The notes under the pieces: model-generated
Seen by the model: the letters and a program-made list of their open reading frames with translations, nothing else
What the model was told of the DNA's origin: nothing
Databases searched by the model: none
DNA from: CAIWHR01 sp039915505
GTDB lineage: Bacteria; Pseudomonadota; Gammaproteobacteria; Burkholderiales; Casimicrobiaceae
Length of the DNA stretch: 28,253 nt
Direction: 5' to 3'
Assembly: GCA_039915505.1 (NCBI GenBank)
Contig: JBDSND010000077.1
Span: 1 to 28,253 of the forward strand
Shown: positions 1-8,800 of the stretch, piece by piece
Layout of the letters: each line of letters starts with the position of its first letter
Position numbering within the stretch: position 1 is the first letter of the stretch
Made by a program: the position numbers and the translations under genes

Positions 1-3
1 GCG

Positions 4-438
4 TCAGTGCAGCGGACCCTTGGTTTCGATGGAAGGGGCAGCCGGCGCCGGCGAGGCATGATGCATGACCATTCGCCAGCCGGATGGCGTGCGCATGAAG
101 ACGTTGGTCGCGATCGCCGTTCCATGAGCGCTGCCTTCCTTGCCGAGCGTGATCTGTTCGACGCCGTTTTGCATCGCCAGACCCACCGTCTCGATGGTCA
201 CGACGTCTTCGAGCCGAAACGTGAGTTGCGCTTCGCCGGCAAAGATCTGCTCCCATCCTGCGCGGACGGCATCATAGCCGACCATGCGCGCACCACCCGG
301 ATGCACGCAAACGATTTCCTCGTCCTCGGCCCACGTACTCATCATCGCGTCGAGATCCTTACCCTCGAAGGCCTGATAAAAGGCGAGCGCGGCGTCGGTT
401 GGCGTGGTGTAGATCGGCAGGGTGCGCGGTTTGGCCAT
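4..438 (-). CDS. SnoaL/NTF2-like domain protein
   Basis: A 144-residue protein of the NTF2-like superfamily (SnoaL_3 type), a small cone-shaped fold used by enzymes and binding proteins of many kinds, so no substrate can be named. Visible features are an N-terminal helix with DAALAFYQAF, the segment WAEDEEIVCVHPGG followed by GYDAVRAGWEQIF, and the C-terminal strand pair GTAIATNVFMRTPSGWRMVMHHAS, which is the usual 'the protein passes a filter, then HHxS' ending of this family. The frame stays open upstream to 774, but homology-like sequence begins only at the ATG at 438 (MAKPRTL); no clear ribosome site precedes it. It is the last gene of the minus-strand run, 55 nt after waaF, and this neighbour pairing is common in betaproteobacteria. 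Family assignment is good; the biological role is unknown. Confidence 0.85.
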   Translation of the reverse strand: MAKPRTLPIYTTPTDAALAFYQAFEGKDLDAMMSTWAEDEEIVCVHPGGARMVGYDAVRAGWEQIFAGEAQLTFRLEDVVTIETVGLAMQNGVEQITLGKEGSAHGTAIATNVFMRTPSGWRMVMHHASPAPAAPSIETKGPLH

Positions 439-493
439 GCGGTCGCGGCGTGGCGTTTTTGCAAGAGCGGCGCGGGCGAACCCGGAGGATCCG

Positions 494-1525
494 TCAACGC
501 ACTGCGGCGCGGGCGAGATCATACACGGTGTCAGGATCAAGATCGCGCAGGCATTTGAAATGTCCGAGTGGACATTCCCGCTTGAAGCAGGGACTGCACG
601 CGATCTCGATCCGGGCCACCTTGGCAACCGGGGACAGCGGGGGCGTGTAGACCGGCGAGGAGGAGCCGAACAACGCGACCACGGGTACGCCAACGGCCGC
701 GGCGGCGTGCATGAGTCCGGAATCGTTGCTGACCACCACGGCGGCCAGCGAGAGGAGATCGATCGCAGTGCCAAGATCGGTGCGCCCGGTCAGATCGCGA
801 ATGAACGGCGCCCCGTCGCCGGCCGCGCGAAGCACCGCGTCCGCCGCGAGGCGGTCATTGGGCGAGCCGATGATCCACACCTGCAGGCCGTTTTCAAGGA
901 ACCGCCCGGCGAGGTCGGCGAAATGCGTCGGAGGCCAGCGCTTTGCCGGGCCGAATTCCGCGCCGGGGCACAGGATCGCGATGCGTCGACGCGGGCGAAG
1001 GGTCATCGCGTGCACGGCAGCGGTGCGATTGGCGATATTCGGGACGAGCTGGGGCGCCGGGGGCATCGGCACGAGTTCGCCGGGCTTGGCGACAAGCGCC
1101 GCGAACCGATCCACGAGACGCGAGAGCTCCCGTCGTCGCAGATGGCGCACGTCGTTCAGCAACCCCCAGCGCGCCTCGCCGCGATATCCGGTACGTCGTG
1201 GGATGCGTGCCAGCCAGGGGATCAGGGCCGACTTCCACGAGTTTGGCAGGACCAGCGCGCGGGTGTAGCGCGGCTGGCCCTTCGCATCTTGCAGCGTGCG
1301 GGCGACCGCGCGGCGCGCGGCGAGGTCGAAGCGCCCGTGGCCGAGCGGGTTGTCGATGATGCGACCGATGCCGCGCATGCGGGCGTATACCGGTGCGCAC
1401 CACGCTGGCGCCAAAACGTCCACCACTGGATCCTCGAACGGCTCGCGCAAGAGCGCGATGACCGGCTCGGAAAGGATGGCGTCGCCAACCCACGACGGCG
1501 CAATCACCAGGATGCGCTCGGTCAC
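494..1525 (-). CDS. waaF: ADP-heptose:LPS heptosyltransferase II (WaaF)
   Basis: A GT9-family glycosyltransferase of 343 residues that adds the second heptose to the inner core of lipopolysaccharide from ADP-heptose, at the cytoplasmic face of the inner membrane. The N-terminal motif is ILVIAPSWVGDAILSEP (residues 5-21), with the GD pair typical of the family. The C-terminal nucleotide-sugar domain carries CPGAEFGPAKRWP (186-198) and NDSGLMHAAAA (267-277), the latter followed by VPVVALFG. Two late cysteines (CSPCFKRECP) are also usual for WaaF. Length is normal. The start is a GTG at 1525; no ATG lies nearby in frame. It sits 51 nt after the zinc-finger gene and probably shares its transcript with ilvE. 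WaaC is the main alternative, but the motifs and neighbours favour WaaF. Confidence 0.93.
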   Translation of the reverse strand: MTERILVIAPSWVGDAILSEPVIALLREPFEDPVVDVLAPAWCAPVYARMRGIGRIIDNPLGHGRFDLAARRAVARTLQDAKGQPRYTRALVLPNSWKSALIPWLARIPRRTGYRGEARWGLLNDVRHLRRRELSRLVDRFAALVAKPGELVPMPPAPQLVPNIANRTAAVHAMTLRPRRRIAILCPGAEFGPAKRWPPTHFADLAGRFLENGLQVWIIGSPNDRLAADAVLRAAGDGAPFIRDLTGRTDLGTAIDLLSLAAVVVSNDSGLMHAAAAVGVPVVALFGSSSPVYTPPLSPVAKVARIEIACSPCFKRECPLGHFKCLRDLDPDTVYDLARAAVR

Positions 1526-1576
1526 GCGCTCATCCGAGGAACGTGGCGTGATGCCGGCGGGAAGTAGCGCCTGCGC

Positions 1577-1798
1577 TCAATGATGGCCCGCGGGAAGGCC
1601 GCCGGCGAGGCGATAGCGGGTACCGCAATAGGGACAGCGCGTCTCACCGTTCTCGGCGAACTGCAGGAACACGCGCGGATGCGACGACCAGAGGGGCATC
1701 GCCGGATTCGGACAGAAAACCGGTACGTCGGCGGGCGCAACCGCGACCGGATCGGTAGCCTCCACGGGGCGGATGTCGGTCATATCGGGGTCAGCCAT
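1577..1798 (-). CDS. CHCC-type zinc-finger protein
   Basis: A 73-residue protein of the zf-CHCC family, related to the zinc-binding NDUFS6 subunit of complex I. The ligands are visible as FCPNPAMPLWSSHPRVFL (Cys and His) followed by RCPYCGTRY (two Cys). Bacterial members are small and poorly characterised; the family is typically found beside ilvE and waaF in betaproteobacteria, as here. The longest start, at 1798, overlaps the end of ilvE by 19 nt. A second start at 1783 (MTDIRP, 68 residues) overlaps the ilvE stop as ATGA, which suggests translational coupling. The sequence does not decide between them. A function in respiratory-complex assembly is an inference from homology only. Confidence 0.87.
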   Translation of the reverse strand: MADPDMTDIRPVEATDPVAVAPADVPVFCPNPAMPLWSSHPRVFLQFAENGETRCPYCGTRYRLAGGLPAGHH

Positions 1799-2703
1799 TC
1801 CTGGTGCAGCGGGTTACGGCCGCCCACGGTGTCGAAAAATAGCTGCTGCAATTGTGCCGTCACCGGACCGCGGTGACCCGCGCCGATCTGCCGGTTGTCG
1901 AGCTCGCGGATCGGCGTAACTTCCGCGGCTGTTCCGGTGAAGAAAGCTTCGTCGGCGCAATACACCTCGTCGCGGGTGATGCGCCGCTCCACCACGGCAA
2001 TGCCGAGATCCTTGGCCAGCGTAAACACCGTGTCACGGGTGATCCCGCGCAGCGCACCCGACGATAGGTCCGGCGTATGCAGCTCGCCACCCTGGACCAG
2101 GAAAATGTTCTCCCCGGAGCCCTCAGACACATAGCCCTGCGGATCGAGAAGCAACGCTTCGTCGTAGCCGTCGTGGGTGGCCTCCTGATTCGCCAGGATG
2201 GAGTTGAGATAGTTGGCACAGGCCTTGGCGCCCGTCATGGTGATGTTCACGTGGTGACGCGTGAAAGACGAGGTCTTGACCCGAATTCCTTTCTCCAGTC
2301 CATCGGCACCCAGATACGCGCCCCAGGGCCAGGCGGCTACGGCGACACGCACCGGATTCGATTTCGCCGCGACGCCCATCGCCACCGATCCATAAAACGC
2401 GATCGGCCGGATGTAGCACGATTCGAGGCGGTTGTCGCGAACGCAGGCGAGCTGGGCGGCGTCGAGCTCCTCGGCACTAAACGGGATCTTCATGCTGAAG
2501 ATGTGGGCGGAACGGAACAGTCGCCGGGTATGGTCGTGCAGCCGGAAGATGGCTGGACCTTTCGCGGTGGCGTAGGCACGAACGCCTTCGAAGACGCCCA
2601 TGCCGTAGTGCAGGGTATGAGTCAGCACATGGGTCGTGGCGTCGCGCCACGGCACCATCTTGCCGTCGTACCAGATGAATCCATCGCGGTCAGCCATCGA
2701 CAT
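1780..2703 (-). CDS. ilvE: Branched-chain amino acid aminotransferase
   Basis: A PLP fold-type IV transaminase of 307 residues that interconverts Val, Leu and Ile with their 2-oxo acids in the cytoplasm. Diagnostic features are LHYGMGVFEGVRAY (31-44), the PLP-binding lysine in MTGAKACANYLNS (K160), the phosphate-binding segment SEGSGENIFLV, and GALRGITRDTV near residue 220. The length matches IlvE (about 305-310). The first ATG at 2703 is preferred because GGAG lies 8 nt upstream (2712-2715); a second ATG follows at 2697. It is the first gene of the ilvE - zinc finger - waaF - NTF2-like run, with a -10-like TAAAAT box at 2734-2739. D-amino acid transaminase is an alternative within the family, but residues and context favour IlvE. 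Confidence 0.95.
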   Translation of the reverse strand: MSMADRDGFIWYDGKMVPWRDATTHVLTHTLHYGMGVFEGVRAYATAKGPAIFRLHDHTRRLFRSAHIFSMKIPFSAEELDAAQLACVRDNRLESCYIRPIAFYGSVAMGVAAKSNPVRVAVAAWPWGAYLGADGLEKGIRVKTSSFTRHHVNITMTGAKACANYLNSILANQEATHDGYDEALLLDPQGYVSEGSGENIFLVQGGELHTPDLSSGALRGITRDTVFTLAKDLGIAVVERRITRDEVYCADEAFFTGTAAEVTPIRELDNRQIGAGHRGPVTAQLQQLFFDTVGGRNPLHQEWLTPI

Positions 2704-3005
2704 GGCGTCGTCTCCAAACGCTCACAAACCTCGATTTTAGCCGAATCAGCGGGTTTTCCCGGGCCGATCGTCGGGGACCTTCGGGTGCGCACCGCCCATC
2801 GCGCGGCATTCGACCCGGTACCCGCAAGCATCGAGCAGGTTCTCGTCATGATGTTCGCCTGCTTTCGGCCGACCACGAACTTCCATCGATGGGATCGATT
2901 CGGTATCGACGCGCCCTGCGAGGCAGCGCGTGGTTGCATCGGCTCCGATCGCGCCCTGGCCAACGCGCCGCGGGAAACCCAAAAAAGGTGGCAGACTCCT
3001 TGCAG
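2704..3005. other. 302-nt gap between glnE and ilvE
   Basis: No gene can be called with confidence. The ilvE-proximal end holds the likely ilvE promoter. On the minus strand a short reading frame (2746-2886, 46 codons from an ATG at 2886) is rich in charged residues, but it lacks a Shine-Dalgarno site, has weaker third-position GC than the neighbouring genes, and resembles nothing I know. A run of six T on the minus strand (about 2982-2987) follows the glnE stop, but no convincing stem precedes it. Confidence 0.5.
2734..2739 (-). promoter_or_regulatory. Putative -10 box for ilvE
   Basis: TAAAAT on the minus strand, preceded by GGC, would place transcription start near 2727 and leave a leader of about 24 nt before the ilvE ATG at 2703, with room for the GGAG ribosome site. 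No good -35 hexamer is present at 16-18 nt upstream, so this is a weak call. Confidence 0.35.
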
Positions 3006-5738
3006 CTAGTGCCAGGGAGCACCGAACACGGCGAGCCACAACGTCCCGACGGCCGCGCGATGGTCCACCTCGTCCTCGCCTGGCACCCGTGCCTCGCCGG
3101 CTCCGGTCAGCCGCAGCTGGTGCTGACGCCGCCGATAATGCCGGTACGCGTCGGACGCAGCGCCTGCCGCCGCTGCCGGGATCAGCCCGAGATCCGCGGC
3201 GATGCCGAGCAGCGCGATGTTGCCGGCATTGCGAGTGAGCGCCGGGTGCACGTGCGCGTGCGCCAGCACGAGGTACTGAACTGCGAACTCGACGTCCACC
3301 ATTCCGCCCGAGTCGTGCTTGAGGTCGAAGAGCGCAGTGGGATTAGGGTGACCGCCGTGCAGCTTTCGCCTCATTTCGACCACCTCGTCGCGCAGCTTGG
3401 CAGGGTCTCGTGGCAACCGCAGGAGGCGCTCGCGCGCGGATTCGAGCTCCTTGCCGAGCGTTGCGTCACCGGCGACGAACCGCGCGCGGGTGAGCGCTTG
3501 ATGTTCCCAGGTCCACGCGTGGTCCTGCTGATAGCGAACGAAGCTCCGTAACGATGTCACGACCAAGCCCGAGGCGCCATCGGGGCGCAGGCGCAGATCG
3601 GTTTCGTACAGCGCACCGCCCGCTGTCGTGCTGGTGAGCCACGTCACGAGGCGTCGCGCGAGGCGCGTATAGAGCTCGACCTTGGCATCGGCGGGGTCGT
3701 TGTACAGAAAGACCAGATCGAGATCGGAGGCGTAGCCGAGCTCCTTGCCCCCCAGCTTGCCGTAGCCGACGACCGCAAAATGGGGAGGAGGCGCATCGAC
3801 CCCCGCCACCCGCCGCCACACTTCGCGCAGAGCGGCAGCGATAATGATGTCCGCCAGTGCGGAGAGGTGATCGGCGAGGCGCTCGACCGTGAGCAGTCCA
3901 GCCAGGTCTTGCGCCAGGAGTCGGAACGTCTGGGCATGCTGGAAGTGCCGCAGCGCATCCATTTGCCGCTCGGAATCACCGGCGCGGTCGGCCAGCATGC
4001 GGTCGAGCTCCCGCCGCCAGCCCGAGCAGTCGACCTCGGCCAGGAGTACCCGCGCATCCAGCAGCTCGTCGAGCAGCAAGGGATGGCGGGTGAGATAGTC
4101 CGCCGCCCACGCCGATGCGGCCATCAGCTCGGCCAGCCGAGGCAGCAGTGGTGGATGTTCCACCAGCAGGGCCAGGTAGGCACTGCGCCGGCTGACCGTC
4201 TCGAGCAATGCCAAAAGCCGGACGAACACCGCTTGGGCGGAGCCCGAGGGACTCTCCGTGCCGGACGCCGCTTCGAGCAGCTGGGGTAGCAAGGCGTCGA
4301 AGCGATCGCGCGAAAGCGCCGGCAGTTGCAGGTAGCGGCCGCTTTTGCGCACGCGCGCCAGCAGGTCGAGCAGCGCTTCGGGGTCGTCGAAGCTGGCGGT
4401 CGCAAGCGCATTCCTGGCGGGCTCGTGGCTGAACTCTTCGCGCCAGATCGATGTGAACGTCGCGAGGCGGTTCGTGCCGTCGGTGTCGCCGCCTGCGTGC
4501 GCGCTATCGCCGCCATCGGGTTCCGGACCGGCGAAGATCGCCGCGAAGTGGGTGTCGACGGCGCCTCGCTGCGCGTCCAGCATCGACTCGAAGGTGGCGG
4601 CGTCGGCACAGTGCATCGCGGCTGCGAGGGCAGCACGCTCCGCCGGCGGCTCCGGCAGGAGCTGCGTCTGCTGGTCATCGCGGTATTGCAGGCGGTGCTC
4701 GACGTCGCGCAGAAAAACATAAGCTTCGCGCAGCGCCGTGGTCGCCACCTCCGGCAAGAGCTTCCGCTCGGCGATTGCATCGAGCGCAGGCAGCGTGCCC
4801 CGGACCTGCAGGCTGGGCTCGCGGCCGCCGCGTACGAGCTGGATCGCCTGCACCGTAAACTCGAGTTCGCGGATGCCTCCCCGACCGAGCTTCACATTCG
4901 GCGCGTAGTCGCGCCGCTTGCCCTGTTCGCGAATCTGCCGATGGATGTCGCGCAGGCCCTCGTAGGCGTCGAAGTCGAGGTACTTGCGAAAGACGAACGG
5001 CGTGACGATTGCCGCAAGGGCCTCGTGCGCATCCCCGGTGAGCGGCCGGGCCTTCAGCCACGCGTAGCGCTCCCAGGCACGGCCCTGGGTGATCAGGTAC
5101 TGCTCCAATGCCGACAGCGGCACGGCGAGCGCTCCACTTTCGCCGTAGGGCCGCAGGCGCATGTCGACCCGAAACACGTACCCATCACCGGTGACTTCCT
5201 GCAGCGACGCGATCACACGACGCCCGAGACTCTCGAAGAACTCGCGTGCCGAAACCGTACGGGGGCCATCGGTCTCGCCTTCCTCGGGATAGACGAACAC
5301 GAGGTCGACGTCGGAAGAGACATTGAGCTCGCCGCCGCCGAGCTTGCCCATGCCGATCACGATGAGGCGTTGGGCATCGCCCGCGATGCCGCGCGGCGTG
5401 CCGTGCCGGACGGCAAGCGCACGGTGGTGAAATTCCACGGCGACCTCGAGCGCGAGCTCGGCGAGCCGGGTCATGCCCGCGCATACTTCCCGCACGTCGG
5501 CGCGGCGGGCGAGATCGCGCGCCATGGTGTGCAAGAACGCGCGCCGGCGCAGGTTGCGCAACGCTTTGGCGAGCGCAGCCGGATCGTCCCCGGCAGCGGT
5601 GCTGACCACCTCGATCGACTCGTGTGCCCAATCGAAGGCTGACTCCACGGCCTCGACCAGCCAGGTCCGGTCGCCGGCATGGGCAGCAAGTGCGCGTGTA
5701 GCGTAATGGCTGAACTGCAGGTCGGCGAGCAAGTCCAT
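3006..5738 (-). CDS. glnE: Bifunctional glutamine synthetase adenylyltransferase / adenylyl-removing enzyme
   Basis: A 910-residue GlnE, which adds AMP to and removes AMP from glutamine synthetase in response to PII and glutamine. Two nucleotidyltransferase domains are visible. The N-terminal de-adenylylating domain has GMGKLGGGELNVSSDVDLVF (129-148), and the C-terminal adenylylating domain has GYGKLGGKELGYASDLDLVF at roughly residues 657-676; each contains the G-K-L-G-x-x-E-L then S-D-x-D-L signature. The helical regulatory domains also look complete (RDIHRQIREQGKRRD after the first domain, the C-terminal MVDVEFAVQYL after the second). Length is normal for betaproteobacteria. The ATG at 5738 is used, though its upstream has no evident Shine-Dalgarno. 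It is divergent from yhdP, 99 nt away, and upstream of ilvE. Confidence 0.97.
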   Translation of the reverse strand: MDLLADLQFSHYATRALAAHAGDRTWLVEAVESAFDWAHESIEVVSTAAGDDPAALAKALRNLRRRAFLHTMARDLARRADVREVCAGMTRLAELALEVAVEFHHRALAVRHGTPRGIAGDAQRLIVIGMGKLGGGELNVSSDVDLVFVYPEEGETDGPRTVSAREFFESLGRRVIASLQEVTGDGYVFRVDMRLRPYGESGALAVPLSALEQYLITQGRAWERYAWLKARPLTGDAHEALAAIVTPFVFRKYLDFDAYEGLRDIHRQIREQGKRRDYAPNVKLGRGGIRELEFTVQAIQLVRGGREPSLQVRGTLPALDAIAERKLLPEVATTALREAYVFLRDVEHRLQYRDDQQTQLLPEPPAERAALAAAMHCADAATFESMLDAQRGAVDTHFAAIFAGPEPDGGDSAHAGGDTDGTNRLATFTSIWREEFSHEPARNALATASFDDPEALLDLLARVRKSGRYLQLPALSRDRFDALLPQLLEAASGTESPSGSAQAVFVRLLALLETVSRRSAYLALLVEHPPLLPRLAELMAASAWAADYLTRHPLLLDELLDARVLLAEVDCSGWRRELDRMLADRAGDSERQMDALRHFQHAQTFRLLAQDLAGLLTVERLADHLSALADIIIAAALREVWRRVAGVDAPPPHFAVVGYGKLGGKELGYASDLDLVFLYNDPADAKVELYTRLARRLVTWLTSTTAGGALYETDLRLRPDGASGLVVTSLRSFVRYQQDHAWTWEHQALTRARFVAGDATLGKELESARERLLRLPRDPAKLRDEVVEMRRKLHGGHPNPTALFDLKHDSGGMVDVEFAVQYLVLAHAHVHPALTRNAGNIALLGIAADLGLIPAAAAGAASDAYRHYRRRQHQLRLTGAGEARVPGEDEVDHRAAVGTLWLAVFGAPWH

Positions 5739-5811
5739 GCGAAGGGAAGTGCGGCGCGTCGGCCGGGCGGGCAGCGGCGGCGCCGCGCGCCGGGCCGGCG
5801 CGTCATTCCGC

Positions 5812-5817
5812 TACAAT
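5812..5817 (+). promoter_or_regulatory. Putative -10 box for yhdP
   Basis: TACAAT preceded by GC in the glnE/yhdP divergent region. Transcription start would be near 5824, leaving about 14 nt before the ATG at 5838. No -35 match is seen at the expected distance. Confidence 0.38.
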
Positions 5818-5837
5818 GGGGCCGGACGTCTTCTATT

Positions 5838-8800
5838 ATGCCTGTCCCTCGCGCGTTGACCTACGCTCCCAATGTGGTTGCCGCCGCGCTGGGTCGCTTT
5901 GCGCGTGGATTGGTATGGGCCGCGGTGCTCGGCGTTGGTCTGTTCGCCACGCTGCTGCTCGTCGTGCGCCTGGTGGTGTTTCCGAACATCGATCGCCACC
6001 GCGACACCATTACCGCGGCGATCGGCGCGCAAATCGGCCAGACCGTCGAGATCGATGCGCTCGCCACGGGCTGGGACGGCTGGAACCCAAAGCTCGTGAT
6101 CAGCGGCTTGCGGCTTGGTCCCGCGCGGCGCCCTGCCACCGCCGAGGCGGACCCGTCGGTTGCGCCGCTGCTCGAATTGCCGCGCGTGGCATTGACCGTC
6201 GCCTGGACGTCCCTGCCGTTCCTCGATCTGCGCCTCACCCAGTTCGCGATCGACGCACCGCGTCTTGCCGTACGCCGCGACGAGCGGGGCGTCGTGCACA
6301 TCGCCGGAATTGAAATTGACGCCGCACAGGCGCGCGATGACGGGCGGTTCGCCGCATGGTTACTGCGCCAGCCCGAAATCATCGTGCGTGACGCCCTCAT
6401 CACATGGATCGATGCGCGGCGCGACACGCCGCAGCTGGTGCTCGACAAGGTCAACTTCAGACTGGAAAACCGCCTGGGCCGGCACCGCTTCGGCCTCACC
6501 GGTAGTCCGCCTTCGGAGATTGCCGCGCCGATCGACCTGCGTGGCGAGTTTACCCGGCTGTCGTCGGGAGATTGGCAGCGCGCCGACGGCCAGCTGTACG
6601 TGCGGCTCGACTATGCCGATCTGGCGGCATGGCGCGAGTGGCTTCCCCTGCCGATCGCACTCGAGCGGGGCAAGGGAGCGCTGCGCGCCTGGTTCACGTT
6701 CGTGGCGGGTCAGGTCCACGAGGTGTACGCGGACCTGGAGCTTGCCGATGTGCGCAGCCGGCTGGCCCCCGACCTGCCGATACTGGCGCTGGCACACGTT
6801 GCTGGCCGTGCCGGGTGGCGCCAGAGCGGAGGGACTCGCGAACTCCTCGGCCGGGAACTTGGTGTCGTCACGGCGGATGGCCACGTCCTGGCGCCGACCA
6901 ATCTCTCGCTGGTGCTGCGCGACGGCACGGGAAGCGCCCCGCAAGGTGGGCGGCTTCAAATAGACCGCCTCGAGCTTGCACCCGCACACGCGCTTGCCGC
7001 GCACGTGCCGTTGCCTGCGCGTTGGCGTGCTGCACTCGACGCATGGCAACCGCACGGCACGGTGTCCCGCGGCGACGCCCAGTGGCTGGGGCCCCCCGAC
7101 GCCCCCTCGCATTACGAGGTCAGCGCTGAGCTCGCGGGCGCAGGGTTCGTCGCGCACGGCGTATGGCCTGGGGCCACGAACCTCACCGGGAGACTCAAGG
7201 CGACAGCCGAGGGCGGGGTGGTCAAGCTCGACACCCGCAATGCGAGCCTCCAGGTGCCGCGATACCTCGCCGATCACGTGCCAATCGATGGCGTGCGCGG
7301 CGACATCGTCTGGACGCGTGCCGGCGACCGCCTTGCACTTCGTATCGATGATCTCGGGGTGACCAGCGCCGACGCGGCCGGCAAGGTGCGCGCGCGCTAT
7401 CGCTCGCTGCCCAATGGGCCGGGTGAGCTCGATCTCGACATCGCGTTCACCAGGGTAAAGGCCGAGGCGCTGCCGAGGTACCTGCCGACCTTTCTGAGAC
7501 CGAACCTACGCGATTGGCTGGCGCGCGCGGTCAAGCCCGGCAAGATCGACGAGGGGCGGCTCAAGGTCAAGGGCGATCTCGCAAATTTCCCCTTCGTCGA
7601 CGACCAGCGGGGCAGCTTTGCCATCGATTTCAAGGGACGCGACTTCGGTCTCGACTATTCGAGTCGCTGGCCGGCGCTCGCCGACGTGGAAGCCGAGGTG
7701 CACGTCAGTGGCGCGGGCTTGCGCGTCGACGCTACGCGTGGGGCAATCTATGGGGTCACCATCGGAAAGACGACGGCTTCGATCCCTGATTTTCGCAATC
7801 CGGTCCTCGAGGTCGAAGGCGAGGCCAGTGGTCCGACCGCGGACTTCGTGCGCTTCATGGGCGAGAGCCCGGTCGGGGAATGGACGGGGCAGTTCACGCG
7901 AGGTGCCAAGGCGTCGGGCGACGGTCGCCTCGCGCTGAAGTTGATCCTGCCTCTTCGGGCCCTGGAGAATAGCCGGGTCATGGGAGACTTCACGTTCCTG
8001 AATGATCAACTCGCGCTAACCGGCGTTCCGCTCCTCAATCAGCTCACTGGAAACCTAGCATTCACCCATCGCGAGCTGCGAGGACAGGACCTCACGGCCG
8101 AAGCGCTGGGTGGACCGGTGCGCATCACGGTCGAAAGGGGCGACGGGCGCACGCGCGTCCTGGCGTCGGGCAAGGCGGACATCCAGGCGGTGAGTCGCCA
8201 ATTCGAGCTCGCATTCGGGCAGCGCGTGCGGGGGATGACCGACTGGACCTTTGCGCTCGATGCCCGCAGCGAAGGTTCGTCATGGACGGTGGAAAGTCCG
8301 CTTACCGGCATCGTCATCGACTTGCCGCTGCCCCTGGCCAAGAGCGCGACGCAATTGCTACCCATGCGGATCGAACGGCCCGCGAGCCGCAATCCGCAGG
8401 AGGACCTGCTCGTGGGCTCCTTCGGAGACGTCGCTCATTTTTCCGCCCATCGCCGCATCGATGCGACAAGCACCCGCGTGGACCGGGCGGTCGTAGCGAT
8501 CGGCCAGGCATTGCGCGAACCGGATGCTCGATCGGTGCGGCCGGGGCTATGGCTCAGGGCGCAACTACCCGCGCTCGACGTCGATGAATGGCTGGCGATC
8601 GAGCGCCCCGATGCTCGTGGTGCGGCGGGAACCGTGGCGCCCGGGATCGGCGATCTGGTCCTGGCTGGTGTCGATATCGATACCGGGCGACTGACGGTGC
8701 TCGGTCGGCAGTTCACCGCGATCAAGGTGGGCGGCCGGCGCATCCAGGACCAGTGGCGCATGGAGCTTGCAGGGCAGGAGGTCGCGGGCACGGCGACGTG

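Noticed and set aside
422..1567. 381-codon plus-strand open frame opposite waaF
   Set aside because: No domain is visible and waaF with its motifs occupies the other strand.
2976..3005. T-run downstream of glnE as an intrinsic terminator
   Set aside because: Six T are present on the minus strand but no stable stem precedes them.
4326..5642. 438-codon plus-strand open frame opposite glnE
   Set aside because: glnE is intact in the other strand with both nucleotidyltransferase motifs; the frame is an antisense by-product of GC bias.
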